In this document: piece by piece, positions 21,924-31,382 of the stretch
How the letters are laid out: the number at the start of each line of letters is the position of its first letter
Numbering within the stretch: position 1 is the first letter of the stretch
From: Schistocerca nitens
Taxonomy: Eukaryota; Arthropoda; Insecta; Orthoptera; Acrididae
DNA length: 64,000 nucleotides
Direction of reading: 5' to 3'
Assembly (NCBI RefSeq): GCF_023898315.1
Contig: NC_064622.1
Span: forward strand, 167,110,178-167,174,177
Notes under the pieces: generated by a model
What the model was told of the DNA's origin: nothing
Databases searched by the model: none
The model's input: the letters and a program-made list of their open reading frames with translations, nothing else
Program-made: the position numbers and the translations under genes

Positions 21924-22309
21924 TTTCATCCCACATACAGGTCAGGTCGAAGCAACATCGTGCATTTGCAGTGGAGTGTTATTTCCGCTACGGCGAATCT
22001 GTCATGCGTGTGCAAAGCGCCTTTCGTAAACATTTCAAGATTCACTCGCGATATCCAATTCCTGCTCGCGGAACAATATTGAACTTGGTAAAAGTTTTCC
22101 GTGCAACTACCATTGCATCGAATCGAACGTCAAACGACCCTCGGAGAACCTTCCGAACTACCGAGAACATCGAACGCGTGCGTAGCAGATTACAGGCAAG
22201 CTCTCGCAAACGTCTCAGGTCAACTTCGTTCCAAGAAGACCGCGCGACATGCCACACGTCCAACCTCGCAGGTGACTATGTAGACTTCCCGTCACATTAA
22301 CAGATCATA

Positions 22310-23520
22310 TTCTTGTCGAGTCTTCAGCCGAATCAAACCGTCATCTGCACACAATACTTCCGAGGTCCACCTGGCCGCCATCATTAGGTGAGAAAAGATT
22401 AGCCGCCCACCGGTAACTGATTCAAACCCTACCTATCTTGAAGAAATGTGAAATCAGATGTGTATCCCGTGCGCCAGCTAAGATCAGAGCACTTCTTGGC
22501 TCTGTTAAGAATGATTTATGGTTGAGGAAGCCCGGCGTTTACAAAGTACCATGTGAGTACGATAAAATATGCAGGGTGAACATTAAATCTTTCCCTGATT
22601 ACAAAAATTTATTTCCAAGAAACTATGCTGGATACAGCTTTGCGGTGTGTTGAAAATGCTAGGCCGGCCGTTGTGACCGAGCGATACAGGCGCTTCAGTC
22701 TGGAACCGCACTGCTGCTACGGTCACAGGTTCGAATCCTGCCTCGGGCATGGATGTGTGTGATTTCCTTAGGTTAGTTAGGTTTAAGAAGTTCTAAGTCT
22801 AGGGGACTGATGACCTCAGCTGTTGTCCCATAGTGCTTAGAGCCATTTGAACCATTAGGATGCAAATGATAGATTAACTCATGGTAACTTCGTGGGTTAA
22901 GCTAACGTTTTTGCAACTAACCGCAGAGCCGTATCTAGCATAGGTCCTTGGGTAAACTATTCGTACCGTCAATGACAGTTGCGTTGCACATCGTCGTCAT
23001 ACGCAATTATTACAACCTGACAAATCTGCGGTGGCTGAGCACTGTCTTTACAGAGGGACGTAGGATGCTACACAGTGAGGCATATGTGGTTGAAAACGCC
23101 TCGTGCTACTGGGATTGTGTTTTAAAAGAATCTGTCTAAATCAGACTTACAGATAATATCATTAACAGTGATAATGGATACCCGCTAAGTAAAACTTGGA
23201 ATCCTGTTTTTTTCATATATAAAGAAACAACGGCAGCTGAATCGGCCGAATATGAGTATCAATTTGTAACGATACATCATTTTTCGACAGTATTCACCGC
23301 TGCAGGCGCTGTAACTCTTCTTGCGCTAGGAGGCAGCAGCAACGTTCTTTTGTATTTTCGCTGCGTGTAAAGGTTTCACCGTTCACGGTTTGAATCAGTT
23401 ATCGGAGAGAATAGCTTAACTTTTCTCACCTGACTGATGTCGGCCAGGCGGACGCGGAAATTTTGTGTATAGGTGACAGTTTGGTCCGGCTGAAGACCCG
23501 ACAGAATAGACAATGCAAGT
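22310..23520 (+). mobile_element. Penelope-like element, third family, with inverted terminal copy
   Basis: A GIY-YIG region is visible: APAKIRALLGSVKNDLWLR then PGVYKVPCEYDKICRVN (about 22460-22580) and, further on, QPDKSAVAEHCL-like codons near 23025. About 125 bp at the left end (22310-22436) is an inverted copy of the right end (23393-23520). The right end has CTGATG, a C/G-rich stem and GGAAA, flanked by CACCT and AGGTG, which is hammerhead-like. The RT domain is absent and a SINE lies at 22661-22855. Confidence 0.65.
22661..22855 (+). mobile_element. SINE A copy, full length
   Basis: Runs from AGGCCGGCCGTTGTGACCG through the B box GGTTCGAATCCTGCC and the 3' hairpin to GCCATTTGAACCATT. 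The hairpin arm is damaged (TGTTGTCCC). No clean target duplication was found. Confidence 0.8.
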
Positions 23521-23769
23521 TTTCCGTGAAGCGTGTGGTAACCGCATAATTTCCAACCCGTTTATGTCGAATGATTGCCTCACTCGCCTGATTTAACCGT
23601 GCCAGACTTTTACCTTGCAGTTATTTAAAGGAGAGTGTGTACTCAGACGGCCGAGAAGCTTCCAACAGTTAAAAGATCGAATTCACGATGGAATTTCCAG
23701 ATTCCCTCCAAAATTTACGAAAGATGTGTTCAAAAACTGGTTGAAACTTCTCGAGTAGTGTGTAGCTGC

Positions 23770-24029
23770 AAATAGTCATCATTTGTCCAAAGTAGTATAT
23801 CATAAGAATATTTGAGTAAATGTTGTACCTTGTGTAAAATGTTCAACTTTGTTTCGTCATTAGTGTCTGTGTTATTCAAATTTGAAATCGTCAGAACAAT
23901 GTGAAACACCCACTGCAACAAAAAACGCATAGGAAGTGTTGTACCAAACGCCAAATGCAAATCGGTTGTTGACCAGACAAGCTAAAGTATTGCACGTTTC
24001 TTGTAGTGGCCATTTTCGCAGCAGCTGTA
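23770..24029. other. No recognisable feature
   Basis: Gap between the transposase remnant and the PLE foldback; nothing supported. Confidence 0.35.
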
Positions 24030-24406
24030 TATAAATTTCAGTAGTTTCAAAGAAAATGCCTTTTGCATTCTGCACATCGAAATTTTTATTTTTATTTATG
24101 CATCCAGACGCGTTTCGTCTTTTTTACAAGGCATCTTCAGTGGGTGTCCTGAAATATTACATGACTTGTCCTTTTTATACATAGGTTATGGTTTCACATC
24201 TAGGTTATAGATTTATAAACAGTTCCGTAACGTTTTTTTACGATATGGAAATAACATTTTTTTACGAAATGGAAAGGTACGTACAGGTACTAATTCACTG
24301 CATCCAAGCAAACTGCTTTTTCTCATCTGGCGATCAGGTGGACATCTTACACTTCACTTTCAGTTCACTGTTTTCTCCCTGTCTAATACACACAGACACA
24401 CACACA

Positions 24407-24465
<59 letters not shown>

Positions 24466-24900
24466 ACACACACACACACACGCACACACACATTCACAAA
24501 ACAGTTGGTAACACTTAGAAAAACAAATGAATTTCTGTATTAAAAAGATGGCAGTTACAGTGATGTGTAACGAAAACAGTGAACTGGAAGTGAAGTGTAA
24601 GATGTCCACCTGGTTGCCAGATGAGAAAAAACAGTTTGCTTAGATGCAGTGAACTAAAAGTTACCTGTAAGTAACTTTCCATTTCGTAAAAAAACGTTAT
24701 TTCCATTTCGTAAAAATACGTTAAGGAACTGTTTTTAAATCTATAACCTAGATGTGAAACCATAACCTATGGGTAAAAAGGACAAATCATGTAATATTTC
24801 AGGACACCCCCTGAAGATGCCTTGTAAAAAAGACGAAACGCGTCTGGCTGCATAAATAAAAATAAAAATTTCGATGTGCATTTTCTTTGAAACAACTGCA
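24030..24900. mobile_element. PLE-derived foldback with (CA)n centre
   Basis: Arms 24030-24376 and 24566-24900 are near-complete reverse complements: for example ATCTGG...CAGGTGGACATCTTAC in the left arm against its complement in the right arm. The spacer is mostly a (CA)n run at 24389-24495. Each arm carries the PLE-type 3' signature CTGAAGATG...GACGAAACGCGTC, reading outward. No protein-coding part of a PLE is present. Frames of Thr/His or Val/Cys repeats across the centre are artefacts of the microsatellite. Confidence 0.78.
24811..24848 (+). ncRNA. Hammerhead-ribozyme-like motif (right arm; mirrored at about 24103-24142 on minus)
   Basis: Core CTGAAGA matches CUGANGA exactly. A short stem around GTAAAA follows, then GACGAAAC and GCGTC, where ACGCGT can form the tiny stem III seen in PLE hammerheads. 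In the left arm, CCA before the core and TGG after GTC can pair as stem I; in the right arm one of these pairs is lost. Stem II has one mismatch. The left copy is therefore the better candidate for self-cleavage. Confidence 0.55.
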
Positions 24901-26070
24901 ATTTAAACTATTGCGTATACCAAAACAGTGGGTAACATTTTCAGGTAATATTACGGACACAATAGGAGGCAGATTGGACCGAAACATACCTCGGAGTAAT
25001 GAAGTGAAACCGAAATGCAATGTGTCCTGCTGTTGGCTCATTCATTGGACACTTTCGAACCAGTAACAAGAAATGAGATGTGTGTCTCGTAGTTGATACA
25101 GTCGTTTGTATATAGTATTGCAGGCGTGAGTGATTGCCGTTTTGTTCGGAAAAGTATCCTCGCCGTTGTCTGGTAACAGCTTTCTGCATACTGAAAGCTA
25201 TCGCTCGCACTAATTTCTGGAGGGAAGCGTTGTTGCGTGAACCTTTGTGGGACAAATTGCCTGCTTCCGGCGGAAGTCGGTCTGGGTCTCCTTATGCGTG
25301 TTGTTCTCATATGGTAATCAGGGGCAGCCACCCACTTGCGAGGTAACTAAAGCACCACATTTAAGGCCGGGGCGGTCTGAATGGATACACACTGAGATTT
25401 AGAAAAGAAAAGATAGAGAGAAAGGGAGCAGGTCGCCGCTGACCAGCCGTTTCCGCTCCTTTCAGAGGCAAACCCACGAGGGGACACAGCAACGAGAGCA
25501 CCTGTCTAGCTGCGCTGCTGCGGACGCAGCGGGAAAAAATAAACCTTTTAATTCAGTAACGTTTTATACTGGTTGTAAATTCCGTACTAAAAACATCGTG
25601 TCAGATTTGAAGGAAGTTACACTTGCAGGAAAACGTGTCTTTTCATTCGGACCAGAAGAACCCAAACTGTGCTACAACCTAGCTAGGCGGAGTAGAGAAG
25701 AGAACACTACACACATATTCCAGGTTTTGATGCTGTTACCATAAACAATTTTCTACGAATCCCAGGACGGTACGTCAACGAAGCCACAATCACTTTCTCA
25801 GCTGGTTTAAAGCACTGACGTAGTTTATGCATCTACATACATACTCCGCGAGCCAGGATATGGAACGTGAGGCACGACGAATGAAGACAGTGAATTGAAT
25901 TAAAGCTCATCTCTTCTTGTTTGCCGTGCTACGTGACATGCCTACGGCCAAACTGTCGAATACTTTTTACCGTTCTGTTGATATGTTCACTGTATGCTGT
26001 TGTACGCTGCAGAAAAGAATGCAGTACTCTGTTTAATTTGTTTTCTTGACTGCAGCATTTGGCCACATTC
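24901..26070. other. Mostly unrecognised; short LINE 3' end near 25835-25870
   Basis: No supported gene. Frames at 24941-25331 have no recognisable motif. At 25835-25870 the sequence ATCTACATACATACTCCGCG resembles the extreme 3' end (minus strand) of the LINE at 49021, but it fades within about 35 bp. Confidence 0.4.
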
Positions 26071-26265
26071 AATAAATGTGTGAAATCTTGTGGGACTTAA
26101 CTGCTAAGGTCATCAGTCCCTAAGCTTACACACTACTTAACCTAAATTATCCTAAGGACAAACACACACACACCCATGCCCGAGGGAGGTCTCGAAGCTC
26201 CGCTGGGATCAGCCGCACAGTCCATGACTGCAGCGCCCTAGACCGCTCGGCCAATCCGTCGCGGC
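26071..26265 (-). mobile_element. SINE C copy, complete
   Basis: A perfect 11-bp duplication TGGCCACATTC (26060-26070, 26266-26276) flanks it. On minus it has a tRNA-like head, the hairpin GGGACT/AGTCCC (complement at 26092-26120) and a TGTGTGAAAT-type 3' end. Body sequence is related to SINE A only around the hairpin. Confidence 0.9.
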
Positions 26266-26276
26266 TGGCCACATTC

Positions 26277-27276
26277 TTTGTTATTTTACGGGCCTTACTG
26301 TGAATAACGGGCCTATGCGCCGTCATTGAAATTATAGATAGCTATTGATCTTCACTCGTGGTCTCTCATCTTCAGTCACAGTTTAGTCAAAAGCTCTCCT
26401 AATAAAGCATCTCTTTCCACTGTTTGTTCACATCAGTTGACAGTAGTTCCAAGGCGGTCACGTCCGACATCTATCGATGACCAGAGACAGGGGCCAAGTT
26501 TATGCGGCCAGAGAGTACAGTGCAACCAAGTTATAAACAACTTTCTCTATTGTGGGTGGGATGTAAAGGAAATAAGTGTGAAGACCGCTGCCGGGTGACG
26601 AAGGGCAAGGAAAGCAGCTTCCAGTATCAACTGCAATAGTAACACATCTTCAGTTGTACCGATCATCTGCTATGGTAGAAATTGCACACAGAAGTAAAAA
26701 TATTTCGTGAAAGCCCCTTCCAGAGACGTTCATGTTGAAATGTGGTTCTTATTTGTAGCAATGGGTTTGATAACAAATCAAACATGTTATAGTGGAATTA
26801 CTGTACAGTTAGATAGCAAACAATGGCACTAATTGCAACCTACATGAAGATTTCTGGCTTCTACCTACTGGTAGTGATCAGAGCTACGGCGAAAAAGGAT
26901 TTTTTGATCAGAATCACAAAGGAATAACACAGAATTTCCTGGTATTTCCATAAATTCATTGTGTGTGTCTAAATCTCCAGTTCTGCTGTTGCAACTGAAG
27001 CAGCTGTTATATAACAGACCAGCGCCTCTGGCGGGTTGGCCGATTGTAAAGACAAAACGCTTGGGTTCAAGTACAACATGGCGGTAAAGTTATGAACGGG
27101 ATGGACCAATGAGAGAACAGCATCGTGTGGCGAGAGTCCCAAATTGTAAATATTCAATTTATCTTAACTTTACACAAACGGAATGTTATGGAATTTTTCT
27201 TTTCCAACCGTACGATGGATGCTCGTGAAAGATGCTCACTTCTTGGGGCACATTGATACTGCCTTTGGGCCACATG
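26277..27276. other. No recognisable feature
   Basis: One kilobase with no frame or repeat that I can support. Confidence 0.45.
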
Positions 27277-27287
27277 CGGCCCGTGGT

Positions 27288-27479
27288 TCGAAATGGTTCA
27301 AATTGCTCTGAGCACTAGGGGACTTATCTTCTGAGGTCATCAGTCCCCCAGAACTTAGAACTGCTTACACCTAACTAACCTAAGAACATTACAGACATCC
27401 ATGCCCGAGGCAGGATTCGAACCTAAGGCCGTAGCGCTCGCTCGGTTCCAGATAGTAGCACCTAGAACCGCTCGGCCAC
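27288..27479 (-). mobile_element. SINE A copy
   Basis: Minus-strand SINE A with an 11-bp duplication CGGCCCGTGGT (27277-27287, 27480-27490). The B-box region is mutated (GATTCGAACCTAAGG). Confidence 0.88.
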
Positions 27480-27869
27480 CGGCCCGTGGTGTGGATACCC
27501 CTTATCTATATATACTTTAGTACGAGTCCTTATTTCTCTTATCTTGTCTTCGTGGTCTTTACGTGAGATGTCCGTTGGCGGGAGCAGAATCATTCTCTGT
27601 CTGTCGCTAATTCCTGTGCTCTAAACTTTCTCGATAGTGTTTCGAGAAAAGAACATCTTCTTCCCTCCAGGGATTCCTATTTGAATTCATTATTCGTGTT
27701 CTTAACGAAATTTCCCAGTAACAAATCTAGCAGCACGGATCTGAATTGCTTCAATGTCTCCCTTTAATCCGACCTGGTGGGTGTCCTAAACATTCGAGCA
27801 GTATTCAAGAATGCGTCGTACAAGTTTTCTGTAAGCGGTCTCCTTTACAAGTGAGCTACGCTTAGCTAC

Positions 27870-28075
27870 AACCGACCTGACGTGGTCGTTCTGTTACCAT
27901 GTCTCCTTGCAACAACGCGCAGACGGATGGTTGACGACATACGGAAGTTTGAGTCTGATCGTGAGTCGCGCACGGGTAGTCAAATGGTAAGGCGACCGCT
28001 CTCGATAAGTGGGAAATACGGGTTCGAATCGCGGTCCGGTACAAATTTTCATTGTCGTCATTCCATTCTGCAGCC
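27870..28075 (+). mobile_element. tRNA-like SINE D inserted in the LINE
   Basis: A box-like TAGTCAAATGGTAAGGCG and B box GGGTTCGAATCGC are spaced as in a tRNA (about 27975-28030), followed by a non-tRNA tail. LINE homology stops before and resumes after it. Exact ends were not resolved. Confidence 0.5.
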
Positions 28076-28751
28076 GATGGTTGTCCGTCTTCGCAATTGC
28101 GAATTCAGTTAGTGTGATTCCTAAATGTTTCATCTACTTGATTGTGTCAGGCAGCACATCACTAATTCTGTATTCCAACATCACACAACTGTTTTCTACA
28201 GATCTGCGTTAACTTACAGTTCTCCACATTTAGAGCAAGCTGTTATTCATCACACCAAACAGAAATTTCTAGACCTATTTAAAGATGACACTGTTACATC
28301 CACCACAGTCATCAGCAAACAGTCGCAGATTGCTGCTCAGCACATCCATCAGACGGTTTATGTTTACAGGGGGGGGGGGGGGCAGAAACAGTCTGAAAAA
28401 CTTGTAAGGGTGTTGCTAGGTGGGTTGTGCTGAGAAATAATTGTCAAGAAAAATATCGACGCGTTGCACCATTTCCGAGCTACTTATTAATGAAGTTACC
28501 CCATCAGAGCGTTATACGCAGCAACTCAAGATCCCCGCAAGAAACGGTGTCGCCAAACGTGTGCTTCATTTGGTTTCATAAAACGGGACAAGAGAACGAT
28601 GAAAATACTGGACGTGGGACGGTATGAAGGATCTGACCCCAGCCAAACGGGATGAGCAGCCTTGTGCACTGTCATCTATGCTATGAGAACGACTGACACT
28701 AATTGTGTCTGGCCGGCTTCTTGAATTTGGGCGCCAGCGGCCTAATTTGCC

Positions 28752-28944
28752 GCCGGCCGGAGTGGCCGTGTGGTTCTAGGCGCTGCAGTCTGGAACCGAG
28801 CGACCGCTACGGTCGCAGGTTCGAATCCTGCCTCGGGCATGGATGTGTGTGAGGTCCTTAGGTTAGTTAGGTTTAATTAGTTCTAAGTTCTAGGCGACTG
28901 ATGACCTCAGAAGTTAGGTCGCATAGTGCTCAGAGCCATTTGAA
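28752..28944 (+). mobile_element. SINE A copy, complete
   Basis: Perfect 11-bp duplication CCTAATTTGCC (28741-28751, 28945-28955). Starts GCCGGCCGGAGTGGCCG, has the B box GGTTCGAATCC and ends GCCATTTGAA. The hairpin has lost one G (GGCGACTGATGACC). Confidence 0.92.
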
Positions 28945-29349
28945 CCTAATTTGCCAAATTCAGATGCTCACCAACTCAGAAACTCGGCAACGTATCGAAT
29001 TTTTTTTTTTTTTTTTGGTTATCGAGTATTTATCAGCACAACGTACCTTGCAACGGCCTTACTCGCTTTTCAAACTGTTTCTGACCGCCTTGTACAGAGA
29101 GCAAGAGCGGTCTGCCGCAGGGGCACTCCCGTCTATACCTTATCACTGATGATCCCTCGCCGTCCAAGCCACCTATTACTTAAAAAGTCTTCGAACCACT
29201 CACATACCTGTGAACCTATTCCGTACGCTCGGATCTTAGTCAACAGCCCGCAGCGTGGCATTGTGTCAAATGCCTTCCGGAAATCCAGGAATATGGAATC
29301 CATCAGTTCCCCAGTCTAATATTGTTCTGTTCATATTTCACATCTACTG

Positions 29350-29570
29350 GTTCAAAATGGTTCAAATGGCTCTGAGCACTATGGGACTTAACATCTATGG
29401 TCATCAGTCCCCTAGAACTTAGAACTACTTAAACCTAACTAACCTAAGGACAACACACAACACCCAGCCATCACGAGGCAGAGAAAATCCCTGACCCCGC
29501 CGGGAATCGAACCCGGGAACCCGGGCGTGGGAAGCGAGAACGCTACCGCACGACCACGAGATGCGGGCGG
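29350..29570 (-). mobile_element. SINE A variant with a different tRNA head
   Basis: The 3' two thirds (GCTCTGAGCACTATGGGACTT... on plus) is SINE A, but the 5' part is another head: on plus GCCGGGAATCGAACCCGGG with GAGGCAGAGAAAATCCC. A perfect 11-bp duplication CACATCTACTG (29339-29349, 29571-29581) proves head and body inserted as one unit. The same head occurs alone at 1-100. Confidence 0.9.
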
Positions 29571-29584
29571 CACATCTACTGCAC

Positions 29585-29690
29585 CGTCTGCAGTTGGTGG
29601 ACTTGTGGTTACCGCCTCTGCCTCTAGATCGCGAGCTCCTGGGTTCGATTCCAGATCAAGGCGAAGCTTTCCTTCGCACGGCATCTCAAT
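29585..29690 (+). mobile_element. tRNA-like SINE fragment
   Basis: GTGGACTTGTGGTTACCGCC (A-box region) and TCCTGGGTTCGATTCCAG (B box) at tRNA-like spacing. The downstream sequence is not assigned. It is probably a SINE head rather than a tRNA gene, since the acceptor ends do not pair. Confidence 0.5.
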
Positions 29691-29958
29691 GTTTCATCTC
29701 ATCTTCATCACAAAGACGCGCAAATCGCCGAAATGGCATCAAATAGCAAGACTTGCACCAGGCTGTCGAATAAATCCCTGGCAATAATGCCGCAAGATCA
29801 TTTCAGTTCATCTGCTAAACCAAATGACCCACAGGTTTTCTTCCTTTTACTGCTTCTTTCAGTATACAATTAACCACTGCTGGAAGATTTTGCAAAAATC
29901 TCCCTTCTTTTGGTAAAAATTTTCCAGATATTTCTTTAGTCACTTGTTTCTTCTAATA

Positions 29959-31380
29959 CACTCCTGGAAATGGAAAAAAGAACACATTGACACCGGTGTG
30001 TCAGACCCACCATACTTGCTCCGGACACTGCGAGAGGGCTGTACAAGCAATGATCACACGCACGGCACAGCGGACACACCAGGAACCGCGGTGTTGGCCG
30101 TCGAATGGCGCTAGCTGCGCAGCATTTGTGCACCGCCGCCGTCAGTGTCAGCCAGTTTGCCGTGGCATACGGAGCTCCATCGCAGTCTTTAACACTGGTA
30201 GCATGCCGCGACAGCGTGGACGTGAACCGTATGTGCAGTTGACGGACTTTGAGCGAGGGCGTATAGTGGGCATGCGGGAGGCCGGGTGGTCGTACCGCCG
30301 AATTGCTCAACACGTGGGGCGTGAGGTCTCCACAGTACATCGATGTTGTCGCCAGTGGTCGGCGGAAGGTGCACGTGCCCGTCGACCTGGGACCGGACCG
30401 CAGCGACGCACGGATGCACGCCAAGACCGTAGGATCCTACGCAGTGCCGTAGGGGACCGCACCGCCACTTCCCAGCAAATTAGGGACACTGTTGCTCCTG
30501 GGGTATCGGCGAGGACCATTCGCAACCGTCTCCATGAAGCTGGGCTACGGTCCTGCACACCGTTAGGCCGTCTTCCGCTCACGCCCCAACATCGTGCAGC
30601 CCCCCTCCAGTGGTGTCGTGACAGGCGTGAATGGAGGGACGAATGGAGACGTGTCGTCTTCAGCGATGAGAGTCGCTTCTGCCTAGGTGCCAATGATGGT
30701 CGTATGCGTGTTTGGCGCTGCGCAGGTGAGCGCCACAATCAGGACTGCATACGACCGAGGCATACAGGGCCAACACCCGGCATCATGGTGTGGGGAGCGA
30801 TCTCCTACACTGGCCGTACACCACTGGCGATCGTCGAGGGGACACTGAATAGTGCACGGTACATCCAAACCGTCATCGAACCCATCGTTCTACCATTCCT
30901 AGACCGGCAAGGGAACTTGCTGTTCCAACAGGACAATGCACGTCCGCATGTATCCCGTGCCACCCAACGTGCTCTAGAAGGTGTAAGTCAACTACCCTGG
31001 CCAGCAAGATCTCCGGATCTGTCCCCCATTGAGCATGTTTGGGACTGGATGAAGCGTCGTCTCACGCGGTCTGCACGTCCAGCACGAACGCTGGTCCAAC
31101 TGAGGCACCAGGTGGAAATGGCATGGCAAGCCGTTCCACAGGACTACATCCAGCATCTCTACGATCGTCTCCATGGGAGAATAGCAGCCTGCATTGTTGC
31201 GAAAGGTGGATATACACTGTACTAGTGCCGACATTGTGCATGCTCTGTTGCCTGTGTCTATGTGCCTGTGGTTCTGTCAGTGTGATCATGTGATTTATCT
31301 GACCCCAGGAATGTGTCAATAAAGTTTCCCCTTCCTGGGACAATGAATTCACGGTGTTCTTATTTCAATTTCCAGGAGTG
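29959..31380 (+). mobile_element. Tc1-like transposon, copy 1 (complete)
   Basis: 1422 bp with TA at 29957-29958 and 31381-31382. The ends are CACTCCTGGAAATGGAAAAA and its imperfect inverse TTTCAATTTCCAGGAGTG. It encodes one uninterrupted transposase. Two sister copies lie on minus at 36595-38016 and 41099-42520. Confidence 0.95.
30203..31225 (+). CDS. Tc1-like transposase, intact, 340 aa (copy 1)
   Basis: Encodes a cut-and-paste DDE transposase that would bind the terminal repeats and insert at TA. The start MPRQRGREPYVQLTDFERG was chosen because family members begin here; the frame stays open upstream to 29987, but that part lies in the terminal region. Parts: tandem helix-turn-helix domain (about residues 10-110: YRRIAQHVGREVSTVHRC), first Asp in VVFSDESRFC, second Asp in FQQDNARPH, Glu in SPIEHVW. 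By my count 32 residues separate the last two acidic residues, two fewer than DD34E. No stop or frameshift is seen. Confidence 0.9.
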   Translation: MPRQRGREPYVQLTDFERGRIVGMREAGWSYRRIAQHVGREVSTVHRCCRQWSAEGARARRPGTGPQRRTDARQDRRILRSAVGDRTATSQQIRDTVAPGVSARTIRNRLHEAGLRSCTPLGRLPLTPQHRAAPLQWCRDRREWRDEWRRVVFSDESRFCLGANDGRMRVWRCAGERHNQDCIRPRHTGPTPGIMVWGAISYTGRTPLAIVEGTLNSARYIQTVIEPIVLPFLDRQGNLLFQQDNARPHVSRATQRALEGVSQLPWPARSPDLSPIEHVWDWMKRRLTRSARPARTLVQLRHQVEMAWQAVPQDYIQHLYDRLHGRIAACIVAKGGYTLY

Positions 31381-31382
31381 TA

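Larger units (their letters stand above)
21955..23760 (+). pseudogene. Mariner-type transposase split by a PLE
   Basis: The N-terminal part (about 21960-22300) has a helix-turn-helix region: YFRYGESVMRVQSAFRKHF, then TENIERVRSRLQASSRKRLR. The C-terminal part (about 23570-23757) reads DRIHDGISRFPPKFTKDVFK and ends at KLLE-stop. The two resemble the ends of the DDxD transposase intact at 51109-52194 but of another subfamily. The catalytic middle is missing, and the gap holds the PLE at 22310-23520. Confidence 0.6.
27495..29330 (-). mobile_element. LINE copy (same family as 49021-53150), decayed and interrupted
   Basis: Minus-strand non-LTR retrotransposon. The segment 27495-27860 corresponds to 49130-49434 of the better copy (TTGCTTCAATGTCTCCCTTT, CATTCGAGCAGTATTCAAG), 28075-28375 to the following RT region, and 29095-29330 to the region around 52800-52990. 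A SINE-like insertion at 27870-28075, a G-run with unassigned sequence at 28371-28740 and a SINE A at 28752-28944 break it. No open frame survives. Confidence 0.7.

Noticed and set aside
24188-24609. Thr/His- and Val/Cys-repeat proteins
   Set aside because: They are translations of the (CA)n microsatellite in the foldback spacer.
24941-25331. Overlapping frames of about 100 codons on minus
   Set aside because: No family resemblance, no supporting context and two competing frames over the same DNA; likely chance.
29936-30738. Long minus-strand frames opposite the Tc1 transposase (also at 36623-38069 and 41127-42558 on plus)
   Set aside because: They are antisense shadows of the GC-rich transposase genes. 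They recur with each copy only because the coding strand is conserved, and they show no motif.
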